Positions 23,149-32,780 of a DNA stretch of 64,000 bases are shown piece after piece. Position 1 is the first letter of the stretch, and each line of letters starts with the position of its first letter. This stretch comes from Hesseltinella vesiculosa (taxonomy: Eukaryota; Mucoromycota; Mucoromycetes; Mucorales; Cunninghamellaceae), in contig MCGT01000002.1 in assembly GCA_002104935.1 (NCBI GenBank), positions 1,240,001-1,304,000 on the forward strand, in the 5' to 3' direction. The notes under the pieces were generated by a model, which was not told the DNA's origin, searched no databases, and saw nothing but the letters and a program-made list of their open reading frames with translations. A program made the position numbers and the translations under genes.

Positions 23149-23775
23149 CTATTCAGCATCGTCAGGACGAGCCTATGGTGTTTTTAAAAGAAAAGGATAT
23201 GAGTTGATGAGGAAGGTAGTTGAGAGTAGACACTTACACCACGGGGTCGCACATCGCCATCGCGGTAACCCAAGCTCTTCTTCAAGCCATCATAAGGGTA
23301 GGTGCGCTTGACAGCAGGGCTTTCAGGGTGGGTCTTGTAAATGATACCGGCAACACCAGCAAGGACACTGGCAGCCAAGGCCAGTTGAGCAAGAGCCTTG
23401 TAAGGGCTGTAAGTGTGGAGATCAGGAGCCCACACACCATACAGTTCATCTTCTTCATGGACCTAAATAAAAAATGCAAAAAAAACAAGGTCAGACTTAT
23501 TGCTGGAAGATGGTAGCGATTGGTTGTTTCGTTGTTGTTGAGGAAATATCGTTGGGTGGCATTACATCTTCACCAAAGTTACGCTTGTCTTGGGGATCCC
23601 ACCAGCCAAATGGACCACGGGATTGGGCGCTGTATTGAGGCAAGTTGGGATAATCACCGATTTGAGGATCGTCCAAGACTTTGCCGGTATCCAAGGTCGA
23701 TTGGGAACGAGAAGAGACCACAACAGGTCGTTGGATGAGACGGGTGCTCAACAATCGGGTGGATGATCGAAGCAT
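23149..23775 (-). CDS. NDUFB8: Mitochondrial complex I subunit NDUFB8 (ASHI)
   Basis: Exons 23775-23566, 23462-23238, 23172-23149; 152 aa. Arg/Ser-rich mitochondrial presequence, then the family core: G-D-Y-P-N-L-P, P-F-G-W-W-D-P-Q-D-K-R-N-F-G-E, V-H-E-E-D-E-L-Y-G-V-W-A-P-D, followed by one membrane helix (A-L-A-Q-L-A-L-A-A-S). Accessory subunit of the proton-pumping NADH:ubiquinone oxidoreductase membrane arm, in the inner mitochondrial membrane. The last exon is only 24 nt and encodes seven residues plus stop. It implies a respiratory chain with canonical complex I, unlike Saccharomyces. Confidence 0.88.
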
Positions 23776-24510
23776 TGTAGTAAACTGGAGGAAAAAAAAA
23801 AAAAAAAAAGAGACTGCCCCAGTTGTTTGTTTTTTTTTGGGTCTGTCTCTCCTCTCAGCACAGTCCGCTGCCAGGCTTTGCCCGAACTGGGCTCTGATTG
23901 GCCAAGCTGTTTGGCTAAACGCTTTTTCGTTTTTGTACCAAGCACACGTTGGTAAGACTACCTGGGGGAAAGAAAAGGCCAGTTTACGGCCTCGCTGTTC
24001 TTCTTTAGCTTGAGGCTGCCAAAAAGTGAAGAAAAATGACCATGGAACAAGACAAGCATCGCAAGCGGCTGGGGTTCAATCAAGAGCACGCGCGGTTTTA
24101 ATTGGTCAGGTGCAAGCAAAAAAAAAGCTGGCACTAATCAAACAAAGCTTTTGGAAAGACGTTGCGCAAGCTGCGTAGCTTTTAAACCTTTTTTTTTCAC
24201 TTTTTTGTTACGACGTGGGGAATGTGGGGCGGGGAGGAATGGAGATGGTGGAGAGGGATGTGTCAACAAATTGATCAGCCTGTCATTGCTTACAGACCAT
24301 TGGTCTTGTTTGGTCACACCATGAAAAAATTGAGCAGCAAGGGGGAAATTGAGGAGCCTCCCTCGCTTGCCTAATTGGTTTGCGGGTACCCCAAAAAATT
24401 TAACTTTTGCACGAAACTTTTTTTTTTTCCCTTTTTAAGCGGGTTCGAGCTTTTTTTTTTTTTTTTTTCTGTTCTTTCCCTTTAAACTCTTAATTTTTTT
24501 TTTCTGTATC
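23776..24510. other. Divergent intergenic region between NDUFB8 and the ATO transporter
   Basis: 735 bp with many A and T runs (for example near 24419, 24451 and 24494). T-tracts directly precede the transporter ATG. No gene recognised. Confidence 0.45.
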
Positions 24511-25283
24511 ATGTCGACATCCGAGCAGCCTCAAGCAGCTGAAGAAGGCAAGCAACAAGTTGTTTTCCAACAACCTGTGATTGCTGGCCCCACAATCGCC
24601 AATCCTGGTCCTTTGGGTTTGGCTTCTTTTGCCTTGACCACCTTTGTCTTGTCACTTCACAATGCCGGTGCCGGCTTAAGTGCCTCTGGACCAAATGCCA
24701 TCATCATTGGTCTCGCCTTTTTCTATGGTGGTCTCGTTCAAGTAAGTGTTAAAAAAGTGAAATCACCAAAAAAAAAAAAAAAACGTGACTGGTGGAAAAG
24801 CCGTGATGACAGGAAAGATGGGCAACGCACTGACGTTTGGACATTGCATAGTTGCTTGCTGGTATGTGGGAATTCCGTACAGGCAATACCTTTGGTGCCA
24901 CAGCCTTTTCTAGTTATGGTGGCTTCTGGATGTCGTTTGCTTTCACTATCACTCCCGGTACTGGCGTGATTGCTGCTTATGGAGGAGATGCAAAGACGTT
25001 GGATCAATCGCTGGGGATCTACATGCTGGCTTGGGCCATTGCCACCTTGCTGTTGCTGATTGCCTGTCACCGTTCCTCGGTGGGAATGGTTGCCTTGTTC
25101 TTTTTCTTGTTCATCACCTTTGTGCTTTTGGCTGCTTCCAAGTTTAATAACAGCTTGACCACCCAAGTGGCTGCCGGCGCTTTCGGTGTCATCACTTCTC
25201 TCATTGCTTGGTACAACGCTCTGAGTGGTTTGCTCACTCCCGAATCCAGCTACTTTACCCTGCCCACTGGTCGCTTCAACTAA
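24511..25283 (+). CDS. Acetate/succinate transporter, GPR1/FUN34/YaaH (ATO) family
   Basis: Exons 24511-24741 and 24852-25283, 220 aa. It carries the family signature N-P-G-P-L-G-L near 31-37, then six hydrophobic segments, the [14 protein letters not shown] motif after TM2, and a Y-F-T-L-P ending. Plasma-membrane uptake or export of acetate and related monocarboxylates is known for the family. The intron acceptor is CATAG directly before TTGCTTGCT; the A run inside the intron is typical of this genome. A divergent relative lies at 45407-46210. Confidence 0.92.
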
Positions 25284-25978
25284 AGCTCTTTTTTTTTTTT
25301 TTTTTTACCCTTGGTTACACCATGTGAAGCGTCTTTTTTTTGACCTCAACCCCCATGCCCGAATTCTTTACTCTTGTAATTTATATAACCTTTTAATGCA
25401 GTAAAATCTCTTTTGTTTATCCTTTTACGGAAATATCCTTTAACCGAGAAAGAGAGTTTAACTTTCTCTACGCATGACCAGGAGGTTTCAATCGGTGACA
25501 AACAAGGTTTCCCGATGACCCAAATTTTGACACCACTGTACCGGGCAGTTGTTTCTCCATTTGGAAGAAGTACCATTGATAGGTTACAGCCGAGGTTGGG
25601 GTCCTTTTTTTCATGGGATCTCCTCCTGCCACTTTCTATCGAAAAAGATGGTTACAAGATCTAGAAAAGGGTCGGTTTGAGGGAATTTTAATGAATGAGC
25701 GGAGCAATTCGTTCGCGCGAATGGCCGTTGCATAACCACAAGCTTGGCCGAGTGTCACAGACATCCTCTTGCTAAACCAATATGGGCTAGGAGCACGCAC
25801 GCTGTTTACCATTCTAAACAAAAACTATTTAATACTCGACGCAGTCCATCCACATCGTTGAAGTGTATGTGATGAATAACTTTGGGAGAGTTAAGTGCTT
25901 AAAAAAGGGGGGAGGAGGGGAGGATATCATGCGGGAGATCGGAAAGTAAACAAAAGTCGACATTAAAAATAAGGAGGC
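25284..25978. other. Convergent intergenic spacer
   Basis: 695 bp between the 3' ends of the ATO and TPR genes. A T run follows the ATO stop. No recognisable coding or RNA feature. Confidence 0.45.
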
Positions 25979-27736
25979 CTAGTCTTCGTCCTCGTCATCT
26001 TCAAACAAGTGCTGATCAACAAAGTCGATGAAATCGCCATCCATGGCGTCGTTGTCGTCGGCGAGTCGGCGGAACAGGTCCTGGTGGCCACCACGCTTGA
26101 CCCAAGACACCAGGATCTTGAGCGCGTCTTGGGAGCGATTGTCTTCGCCGGCCCAGTCTTCCAAAGCCCAGGTGGCATAGGCCCAGCCAATCCAACCGCT
26201 GGTGAGCACCTGCCCATTGACTTCCACGGCTTGCTTAAAATAGAATTGGGCATTCTTGAGAAGCTGGACTTGGTTCTTCTCAGCTACAGGCAGGTCCAAT
26301 TGGGCTCGAGCCATGCTGACATCGCCAGCCTTGTTCAGGATGTGTAGGTTCTTGGGCTCCAGTTTCAGTGCCTGCTGGAAGGTCTCGGTCCCCTTGCCAA
26401 ACAGCTGCCACACGTCCTTGCCGGTTGTTTTGCGATCCAGCCCAACCCCACGCTGCTGCGTATCATCCAAGATGGCTTGCGCAAATCGGGAATACACATC
26501 GCCCAGATCGCACCAAGCCTCGACGTTCTTGGGGTCCAGCTCGTTGGTGACTTGCAGCAGCGGCTCCAGGGCGGCTTCATACAGCTTGGCATCGACTTGG
26601 TTGGTGGCCAAGAATGCGCGGTCGGCCGATGCACAGTAGGTATGACCACGCTTCAGGTTGATCTGAACGCGCGCCTTGGCGTGCTCCTTGTCGTTGGGGT
26701 CGGTATCCATCAGCAGCCACCGCTCCGCCCGGTCCAGCTTGTCCAGGGCCCGCTGGAACACCTTTTTCGCATCTGGGTACACAGCCATCATCGACGCCAT
26801 GGTGGTCAGTGCATCGGCACTGGAAGCCAGCGTGTCAATCAAAGAGTAGGTTGTGGTTGCCTCCATTTCCGTGACGGTGGTGAACGCCTGCTCGTCGTCT
26901 TTGTTGTCTGCTGTCTTGGTGGTGTCGTCGGGTTCCTCGGCGGCGGGTTCCTCGGTTGGATGGTCGTGACTACCATCCTCATGGGTGTGGCCGCCTTGCT
27001 TTTGCTTGAGATAGTCTTGCTCTTGCACTTGATACACATCATCGAACAGTGAAATGGCTTCTTGCAAAGCTACAACGGAGAAAGACACCTGCGTTTCAGT
27101 TTTCCCTGTCCAGGTGTTGTTTTCTTGTTTTCTTTGCTCTTTTCTTACCAACCGCAGATTGGCTGTAAGCGTCTTCGATATCGCTGGTTTCTTGCAGCAC
27201 TTCGGATCGCATGTGCAAGGCTTGGGCCAAGTTAAACTCGACGTCGGTTTTGCTGGCGCCTGTCAACTGCAAAGCCCTGCGAAACTTGTCGATGGAGGCG
27301 TCCAGCCTTGGCACCTTTTCTTCGGGCGTGGTATGGGCTGGCAAGAAACCCATCAAAATAAAAAGCACGCGTCCCCTAGATCAAACACACAAGCAAAGTG
27401 AGACACAACAGGCTCATTGACCAAGCTCTGTGGCAAAGCCATTTTTTTTACCAGTTATAGAGACAGTCGGGATCATCGGCTTTCAACTGATGGGCTTTGG
27501 TGTACATTTCAACAGCACGTTCATAATAGCGTTGCGATCGCTCTCCAGAAGCATAGCGCTCACCTTGTTCTTCATACCCAATAGCATCTAGCAGCAAAAA
27601 CGAGAAAGATCAGCGGCCGACGTTCTTCACGATGGCACTTACCCTCCATAAAGTCATCAAAGGTTTCGGGTTCCTTGGCCTTTTTGGTCTTGTTTTGCTT
27701 GGAAGCAGGGTTCTTTTTTGCTTGGAATCGGCCCAT
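25979..27736 (-). CDS. TPR-repeat protein, acidic C-terminus
   Basis: Exons 27736-27643, 27587-27452, 27375-27149, 27069-25979; 515 aa. A Lys-rich leader is followed by helical TPR-like repeats (R-A-V-E-M-Y-T-K-A-H-Q-L; D-C-L-Y-N-W-G-R-V-L; F-Q-Q-A-L-K-L-E-P-K-N-L), interrupted by a His/Glu/Asp/Thr-rich disordered insert around residues 195-250. The protein ends in an acidic D-E-D-E-D tail. TPR arrays are protein-interaction scaffolds. One possibility is the Ett1/Nro1 group (translation termination and hypoxic regulation), but no diagnostic motif was seen, so only the TPR assignment is made. The gene is divergent from the zinc transporter gene. Confidence 0.75.
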
Positions 27737-28173
27737 GATCAGAATTGGCAATGATCACTTGGAAAAGAAGTACAAGCAAAAAAAAAAAAAAATCAGAATA
27801 GGGCTTTTTGACAAAAAAAAGAAAGTCCGCCGCCATGGCAGTCAGCTGGTGAATTTTGACACTTCTTTGTATGAAAAAGAAGCAAATGGGTTGTCCATAA
27901 GAAAACGTGGCCATTTCGTTCAAGCCAATCAGCATGTCTTTTACTGTCAACAGCTGGTGATTAATGTTCCTTGATTGCCACTGAAAAAAAGTTTCAGAAT
28001 GGCTGAATGGAAACGTTGGAAAGAAATTTTTGCTTTGGCCTTGGCAGAGCCTAGAAATTTTTCTATGAAGCAGAAATTTTTCTATCCATTTAATTCAGGT
28101 GGGGTGATGCGTTAAAGGCTTTCTTTTCTTTTCTTTTTTTTTTTTTACCTCCCACACGCCAAATCCATATACG
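27737..28173. other. Divergent promoter region between the TPR and ZIP genes
   Basis: 437 bp. Contains several AAATTT motifs (around 28024-28080) and a T run before the ZIP ATG. No gene recognised. Confidence 0.45.
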
Positions 28174-29614
28174 ATGAAGCAAGTGTTGACAGCTTTGCTG
28201 CTTTTCCTTGCCATCAGCATGATTCATGCCCAAAGTAAGACCATGCCCTTCCTGCTCAGGCTCACTGCTCACTAGGCACTAACTTTTTATTTTTCCCTTT
28301 GAACTAGACGAAGCCGATACTCATGCTGATGACGGCGTTGCTGACCATTCTCATCATCCCCATGTCGCCGGCTACGACGAGGAAACATGTCTACTTGAAG
28401 TCAATCAACATTACAACATGAACTTGCGCATTGGTGCCATCTTCATCACTGCCGGAACCAGTGCTTTTGGTAAAAAAAAAAAAAAAAAAAAATGGTTCTT
28501 ACACTCAGCCAACTCACCTGTTGCTTTTCTTTTTTTTTTTTTTACGCTGCAGGCGTCTTGCTTCCCGTTTTTCTACATCGCATCCAACCGAATTACTCGG
28601 ATCGTAGCATTCGTCACTGGATCCTGATGCTTGGCAAGTTCTGTAAGTGCTGTGCTGGTCGACCCAAAAAAAAAAGAGGGGATGAGCTGACATTCAACAT
28701 TTCGTTCCCAGTTGGCAGTGGCGTGATATTGGCTACAGCGTTCATTCATATGTTACCTGAAGCCATGGAGCGGTTTCATTCGCCCTGTTTGTCGGAAGGC
28801 TGGCACGAGTACCATGGGTTTGGTGGCGTGTTCTGTATGCTGGCCGCGTTTGTACTTCAATGGATCGAGCTTATCGCGGTGTCGCGCATCCACAAGCAGC
28901 GACAGCAAGAAGCTGAGGCGAGCCAAGCCCAGAACGACAAGTTTGCCTATGACGACGGTTCGGAAGTCGCGCTTCCCAGCAAGTTTTCCGACCCCGAAAC
29001 CGGATGCCACCAGCATCTCTACGCAACCCAGACCAATCACCACTCCATTGCCTTGGCCCGCATCAGCACAGTTCTCCTTGAGCTTGGCATTGCCTTGCAC
29101 TCGATCATCATTGGCTTCACCTTGGGCACCTCGACCGAGGATACATTTGTGATTCTATTGATCGCCATGGTGTTCCACCAGGTAAAAAAAAGAAAAGCGG
29201 GATGGCGCAAATAGAAAACTCATTGCCTCCTATTTTCCCTCCGACGATTTGTGATGCTGGGATCAGTTCTTCGAAGGCCTTGCTCTGGGGACTCGTATCA
29301 ATGAACTCGGGTACGAAACCTGGTTTAAGCCCTTCCTGATGACGGCGGTGTATTCTGCAACGACACCGATCGGCCTGGTGATTGGCATTTGCGTGCGACT
29401 AACGATGGATCCACCCAGCAGTATTCTCGCCCAAGCCATCCTAGATGCCATCTCAGCCGGTATTCTGCTCTACAATGCCTATATCTCGCTGATGAGCACG
29501 GAAATGAACCACAACGTCGCCTTTCACGAGCTTTCGTGGACACGCAAAATTATGTGCCTGCTGACCATGTACGTTGGTGCTGCCATCATGAGCATCATTG
29601 GTATCTGGGCATAG
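28174..29614 (+). CDS. ZIP-family zinc (divalent metal) transporter
   Basis: Exons 28174-28234, 28308-28469, 28553-28642, 28712-29181, 29267-29614; 376 aa. Signal peptide-like start (A-L-L-L-F-L-A-I-S), His/Asp-rich extracellular N-terminus, and about eight TMs. Diagnostic motifs are G-S-G-V-I-L-A-T-A-F-I-H-M in TM3, L-E-L-G-I-A-L-H-S-I-I-I-G in TM4 (metal-site His) and F-H-Q-F-F-E-G-L-A-L-G-T-R in TM5 (H-x-x-x-E metal site). Known role: imports Zn2+, sometimes Fe2+, into the cytosol, from outside or from the vacuole. The cytosolic loop between TM3 and TM4 holds a spaced His cluster as in family members. Exon junctions keep frame throughout. Confidence 0.93.
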
Positions 29615-30069
29615 ATGGCCCTGTCCATTTTTTAGGAACCACGGACGCAATCTTTTTAGCGATTGCGATAGTTTTATACCATATTCAAGCATATAATATA
29701 CATCCCATCCATCGCCCTCTTTGCTTTGATAAAGGGCGTGCCCCATCGCCATGCACACCCGCCAAGTACCAGGGACTGGCGGGTTGTGAATGTTATCAAG
29801 AAGCTTTTCATCCAATACTTCATTAAAATTCTCTTTTTTTTCTTCGCCCTGTTTTTTAGCGAGAGCGTCTCCTCTTAGCGTCCAGTAATAAATCCATCTC
29901 TCTCCCTGGTTGACTTCACTTTACATTGGAGGTACTTTGTCAACATTCCATGGAAAAGCGTGTGCCACCAGTTCAAGCCGGACGTCGGCCGTTCAAAAAA
30001 TTCATAAAAACTTCCCACTCGCCCGATCTGCGGCTGTTTACTTTTTCAACATCTTTCAAGTGTTCCACC
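29615..30069. other. Intergenic spacer upstream of arsC-like gene
   Basis: 455 bp. The in-frame ATG at 29926 would extend the next protein by 48 residues but lies in non-coding-looking sequence. No other feature recognised. Confidence 0.4.
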
Positions 30070-30471
30070 ATGGGCAAACTCACCATCTACCACAATCCCC
30101 GTTGCAGCAAATCGCGTAATGCCTTGGCGGCATTGGAAAAGGAGCAAGACAATGGCATTGAAGTGGACGTGTGCAAGTACCAACAGGACCTCCCATCGAC
30201 CGATGTGTTGAAGAAGCTGGCCGACTACTTGGGATTGTTTGAAAAGGATGACGCCACCCGCCCTTGGGATGTGCTGTTGCGGCCCGAGGCTCGCAAGCAA
30301 CTGGGTTCCTGGGATGAGGTGTGGCCGTTTTTGCAAGAAAACCCCAACCTGCTGGAACGCCCCTTTGTGATCGACTGGGACTTGAAGAAGGCGGCCATTG
30401 GTCGCTCTGTGCCTGGCCACGACGACTTGCGCCAAGTGGAAGACTTGATCAACGAAAGCAAAACTCAATGA
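30070..30471 (+). CDS. arsC: ArsC-family reductase (glutaredoxin-type arsenate reductase)
   Basis: Single exon, 133 aa. Starts M-G-K-L-T-I-Y-H-N-P-R-C-S-K-S-R-N with the catalytic Cys at position 12, the same place as in bacterial ArsC of plasmid R773 type. The later arginines that bind the oxyanion have counterparts in R-P-E-A-R, E-R-P-F-V-I-D and I-G-R-S-V. The bacterial enzyme uses glutathione and glutaredoxin to reduce arsenate to arsenite; some relatives (YffB/Spx-like) have other roles. Yeast reduces arsenate with the unrelated Acr2, so a bacterial-type gene in a fungus is notable. No arsenite exporter gene lies alongside. An in-frame upstream ATG at 29926 could supply a targeting extension, but the ATG chosen opens the conserved fold. 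Confidence 0.85.
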   Translation: MGKLTIYHNPRCSKSRNALAALEKEQDNGIEVDVCKYQQDLPSTDVLKKLADYLGLFEKDDATRPWDVLLRPEARKQLGSWDEVWPFLQENPNLLERPFVIDWDLKKAAIGRSVPGHDDLRQVEDLINESKTQ

Positions 30472-31317
30472 CTACTGTCACGCCTGTAGAAAAAAAAAAA
30501 AAAAAAAAAAAAGTAGGACCCAGCCTGTGTCCTGCAATAAAACAAGACAAGGTAGTAGCCCTGTACCAAAGTTTATGCGGGTAATGAGGAGGGTAGGGTG
30601 AAAAGAAAGTCTAAAAAAAGATGCGGTGCAAACAGACAAAAGTAAAACTACCGGGTCAGTCTGCAGATGAAACCATGACCACGATGGGCGATGGGTGTTT
30701 ATTTTTGCTTGGCAAAAACGCAATGATCCAACTGATCAGTCATCCGTAGCATCTTTCATATTCCTTTTTTAGATGACGCTTTGTGGTTCGAAGAGCAGCT
30801 TCCCGGAGAAGGGGGCGATGGTCCATTGTTGGCCAAGGCTCCATCTCCATGTGATCAACCAGCAGAGATATCATCCTTCGCCTCTTATCCATAGGAAGGC
30901 AATTTATTTGCTATTGGCAAATAAAAATAGGCTTTTTTTTTTTTTTAGAAACATGCATACGACATGTGTTTTGAGGTGCTACTGCCATTTTCATGGAAGG
31001 TTGAACATTTTGGTGTGTTGGCTATTCTTCGCTGTGAACAAGCATCCTCCTCCAGATTTTTTCTTCTGCAGCCGACAAAGAAGTGGGCGCGTGCTCATCT
31101 ACCGACGGTAAGTCCAATTGGGCACCCAGAAGAAACGCTGGCGAGGATTGACAAGACGATGTCAGGGTGGTTTGGACAAGATACTTGGCCATTTGTTATT
31201 TTTGGGACAGTGGGAAAAAAAGCCTGGTGGTGAGGTGGCTCTGCTTGGGCCTGGGGGAAAAGGTATAAAAAGCAATGGCCGCTTTTTATTTTGCCATCAT
31301 CCATTCAACTTTAAAAA
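30472..31317. other. Intergenic region upstream of the small secreted protein gene
   Basis: 846 bp with A and T runs (23-nt A run at about 30490). A TATA box sits near the right end. No gene recognised. Confidence 0.45.
31264..31270 (+). promoter_or_regulatory. TATA box of the small secreted protein gene
   Basis: TATAAAA 48 bp before the start codon at 31318, in an otherwise mixed-composition upstream region. The short distance implies a brief 5' leader and a possibly highly regulated gene. Confidence 0.55.
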
Positions 31318-31620
31318 ATGGCTCGCATTTTGAACATGGTGTTGTTGTTGGTGGCAACGTTGATGGCAGTGGTGGCCTATGATGATCGGGTGGATTTCAA
31401 GCCCAAGAGCGGCCAGACCCCCGCTGAGTTTTGCAAGAAATGGCCAAGCAAGTGCAAATCTGTGGCTCGCAAGCATCATGCACCCGGCAAACTGTACTTT
31501 GTGTGTGAGTTGGGCCCCCGCCCGGGTCTGGCAGAGGCCTACTGCGATATGCTCGATGGGACGAAGCGCTTCCAATATGCGGACGAGGTTGGTCGAGATT
31601 TGGGTGCTACCCAGGTTTAA
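31318..31620 (+). CDS. Small secreted four-cysteine protein, unknown function
   Basis: Single exon, 100 aa. Hydrophobic signal peptide of about 20 residues (L-L-L-V-A-T-L-M-A-V-V-A) followed by a mature domain of about 80 residues, rich in Lys/Arg and with four cysteines (F-C-K-K-W, S-K-C-K-S, F-V-C-E-L, A-Y-C-D-M) that could form two disulfides. No family recognised. A TATA box lies close upstream and an A run follows the stop. Small cysteine-containing secreted proteins of fungi act at the cell surface or on hosts and competitors, but nothing here shows which. The gene is unspliced, unlike most neighbours. Confidence 0.7.
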   Translation: MARILNMVLLLVATLMAVVAYDDRVDFKPKSGQTPAEFCKKWPSKCKSVARKHHAPGKLYFVCELGPRPGLAEAYCDMLDGTKRFQYADEVGRDLGATQV

Positions 31621-31863
31621 GCTTTGAAAAAGACAAAAAAAAAAAAAAAGAGCCTTTTGGGTCCATTTCATGAATAGCCATTCGCCTTATTTCCCCAATA
31701 AACACGCATGCCCTGGTGTCCGTATAAAAACGTTGCTAAGAACTGTTCCAAATTGGTCGGAGCGTTTGGTGGCTTGCAATTTTTTTTTTTTTTTTCGTTG
31801 GCACCCCTCTTATTTTTTTTTTGTTGCGCTCTTCTTTTATTTTCTTTATTGTGCTTCTACATT

Positions 31864-32292
31864 ATGCTTCGACAAATTGGTCAACAAGTGCGAAACTATG
31901 CTACCAAAAGCAAAGCGCCCAACCGAAAAATGACTGCGCAAGTGCCAGTGGAAAAGGTCATCTTGCCTGACGGCTCCAAATTCATCACTCGGCGTGCGCC
32001 TGTGTCTGACAGCCAACAACAGGCTGTAGGCCCTGTGTTGCATCCCCGTCAACCTCAAACCAAATTGACCGACGAGCAAATCAACAGCATCCGGTCCTTG
32101 AGACAGCAAGATCCTGAAACCTGGACTCGTAAAAAGCTCGCCGACAAATTCAACTGCTCGCCTCTTTTCATCAGTATGATCGCCCCCACCCCTTCTCGCG
32201 CTGCCACGCCCTCTGCTCTCCAATCCACCGCCGCTGGTTACCGTCGTCAACTCATCACCAAGAACAGACAACGACGAAAGGAATTGTGGTAG
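31864..32292 (+). CDS. MRPL20: Mitochondrial large-subunit ribosomal protein mL58 (MRPL20)
   Basis: Single exon, 142 aa. Mitochondrial presequence-like N-terminus (M-L-R-Q-I-G-Q-Q-V-R-N-Y-A-T-K). The core has T-K-L-T-D-E-Q-I-N-S-I-R-S-L-R, then D-P-E-T-W-T-R-K-K-L-A-D-K-F-N-C-S-P-L-F, the conserved block of the fungal Mrp-L20 family, and ends with a basic tail. Structural component of the mitochondrial 54S subunit. The longer upstream in-frame ATG at 31708 would translate a T-run-rich leader, so the ATG at 31864 was preferred. Confidence 0.85.
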   Translation: MLRQIGQQVRNYATKSKAPNRKMTAQVPVEKVILPDGSKFITRRAPVSDSQQQAVGPVLHPRQPQTKLTDEQINSIRSLRQQDPETWTRKKLADKFNCSPLFISMIAPTPSRAATPSALQSTAAGYRRQLITKNRQRRKELW

Positions 32293-32780
32293 ACATTCCG
32301 ACCATGACCAACCCCCCACCCTCCAGCTTTTTCCCACTCCCACTTGTTGATTCTCAAAAAATACCTGTTAGAAAATGGCCACTCCTTTCTTTTTTTGCAT
32401 TCACCCTTGTTCACCTGCTGCAGACAGGCGGACCCACTTGTTTTTATCTTGTACATTTTTATTTCTCTTGTCGCCCATTCCCAAAATAAAAATAAAAAAA
32501 AATAAAAAAATCCACAGCAGTGTCAAGGAGAGCTCTGGAGGACGCCTAGGCTGGTGTCAGCCTAAGGATGTCAACACGGAAGGATGTCGAAAAAGCACCA
32601 CCGGTGCTTTTTCTAAATCTCTGTCTAGCCCCACCCATGAACCATCCAAAACCAATCGTCCTCTCCATTCTGAGAGGAAGGTCTTTTTCGGCTCCGCCGC
32701 ACACTGGATGGACACAAACACGTCCAGCAGTTTTCTTTTTCTCTTCCTTTTTTTTTTTTTGTATACCATTGCAATTCACC
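32293..32780. other. Intergenic region upstream of Ku80
   Basis: 488 bp with A/T runs and a T run at about 32748, just before the Ku80 start. No gene recognised. Confidence 0.4.

Noticed and set aside
24430..24450. GGTTCGAGC, resembling a tRNA B box
   Set aside because: No A box, acceptor stem or cloverleaf around it.
29926..30069. N-terminal extension of the ArsC-like protein
   Set aside because: Extra 48 residues look untranslated; the conserved fold begins at 30070.
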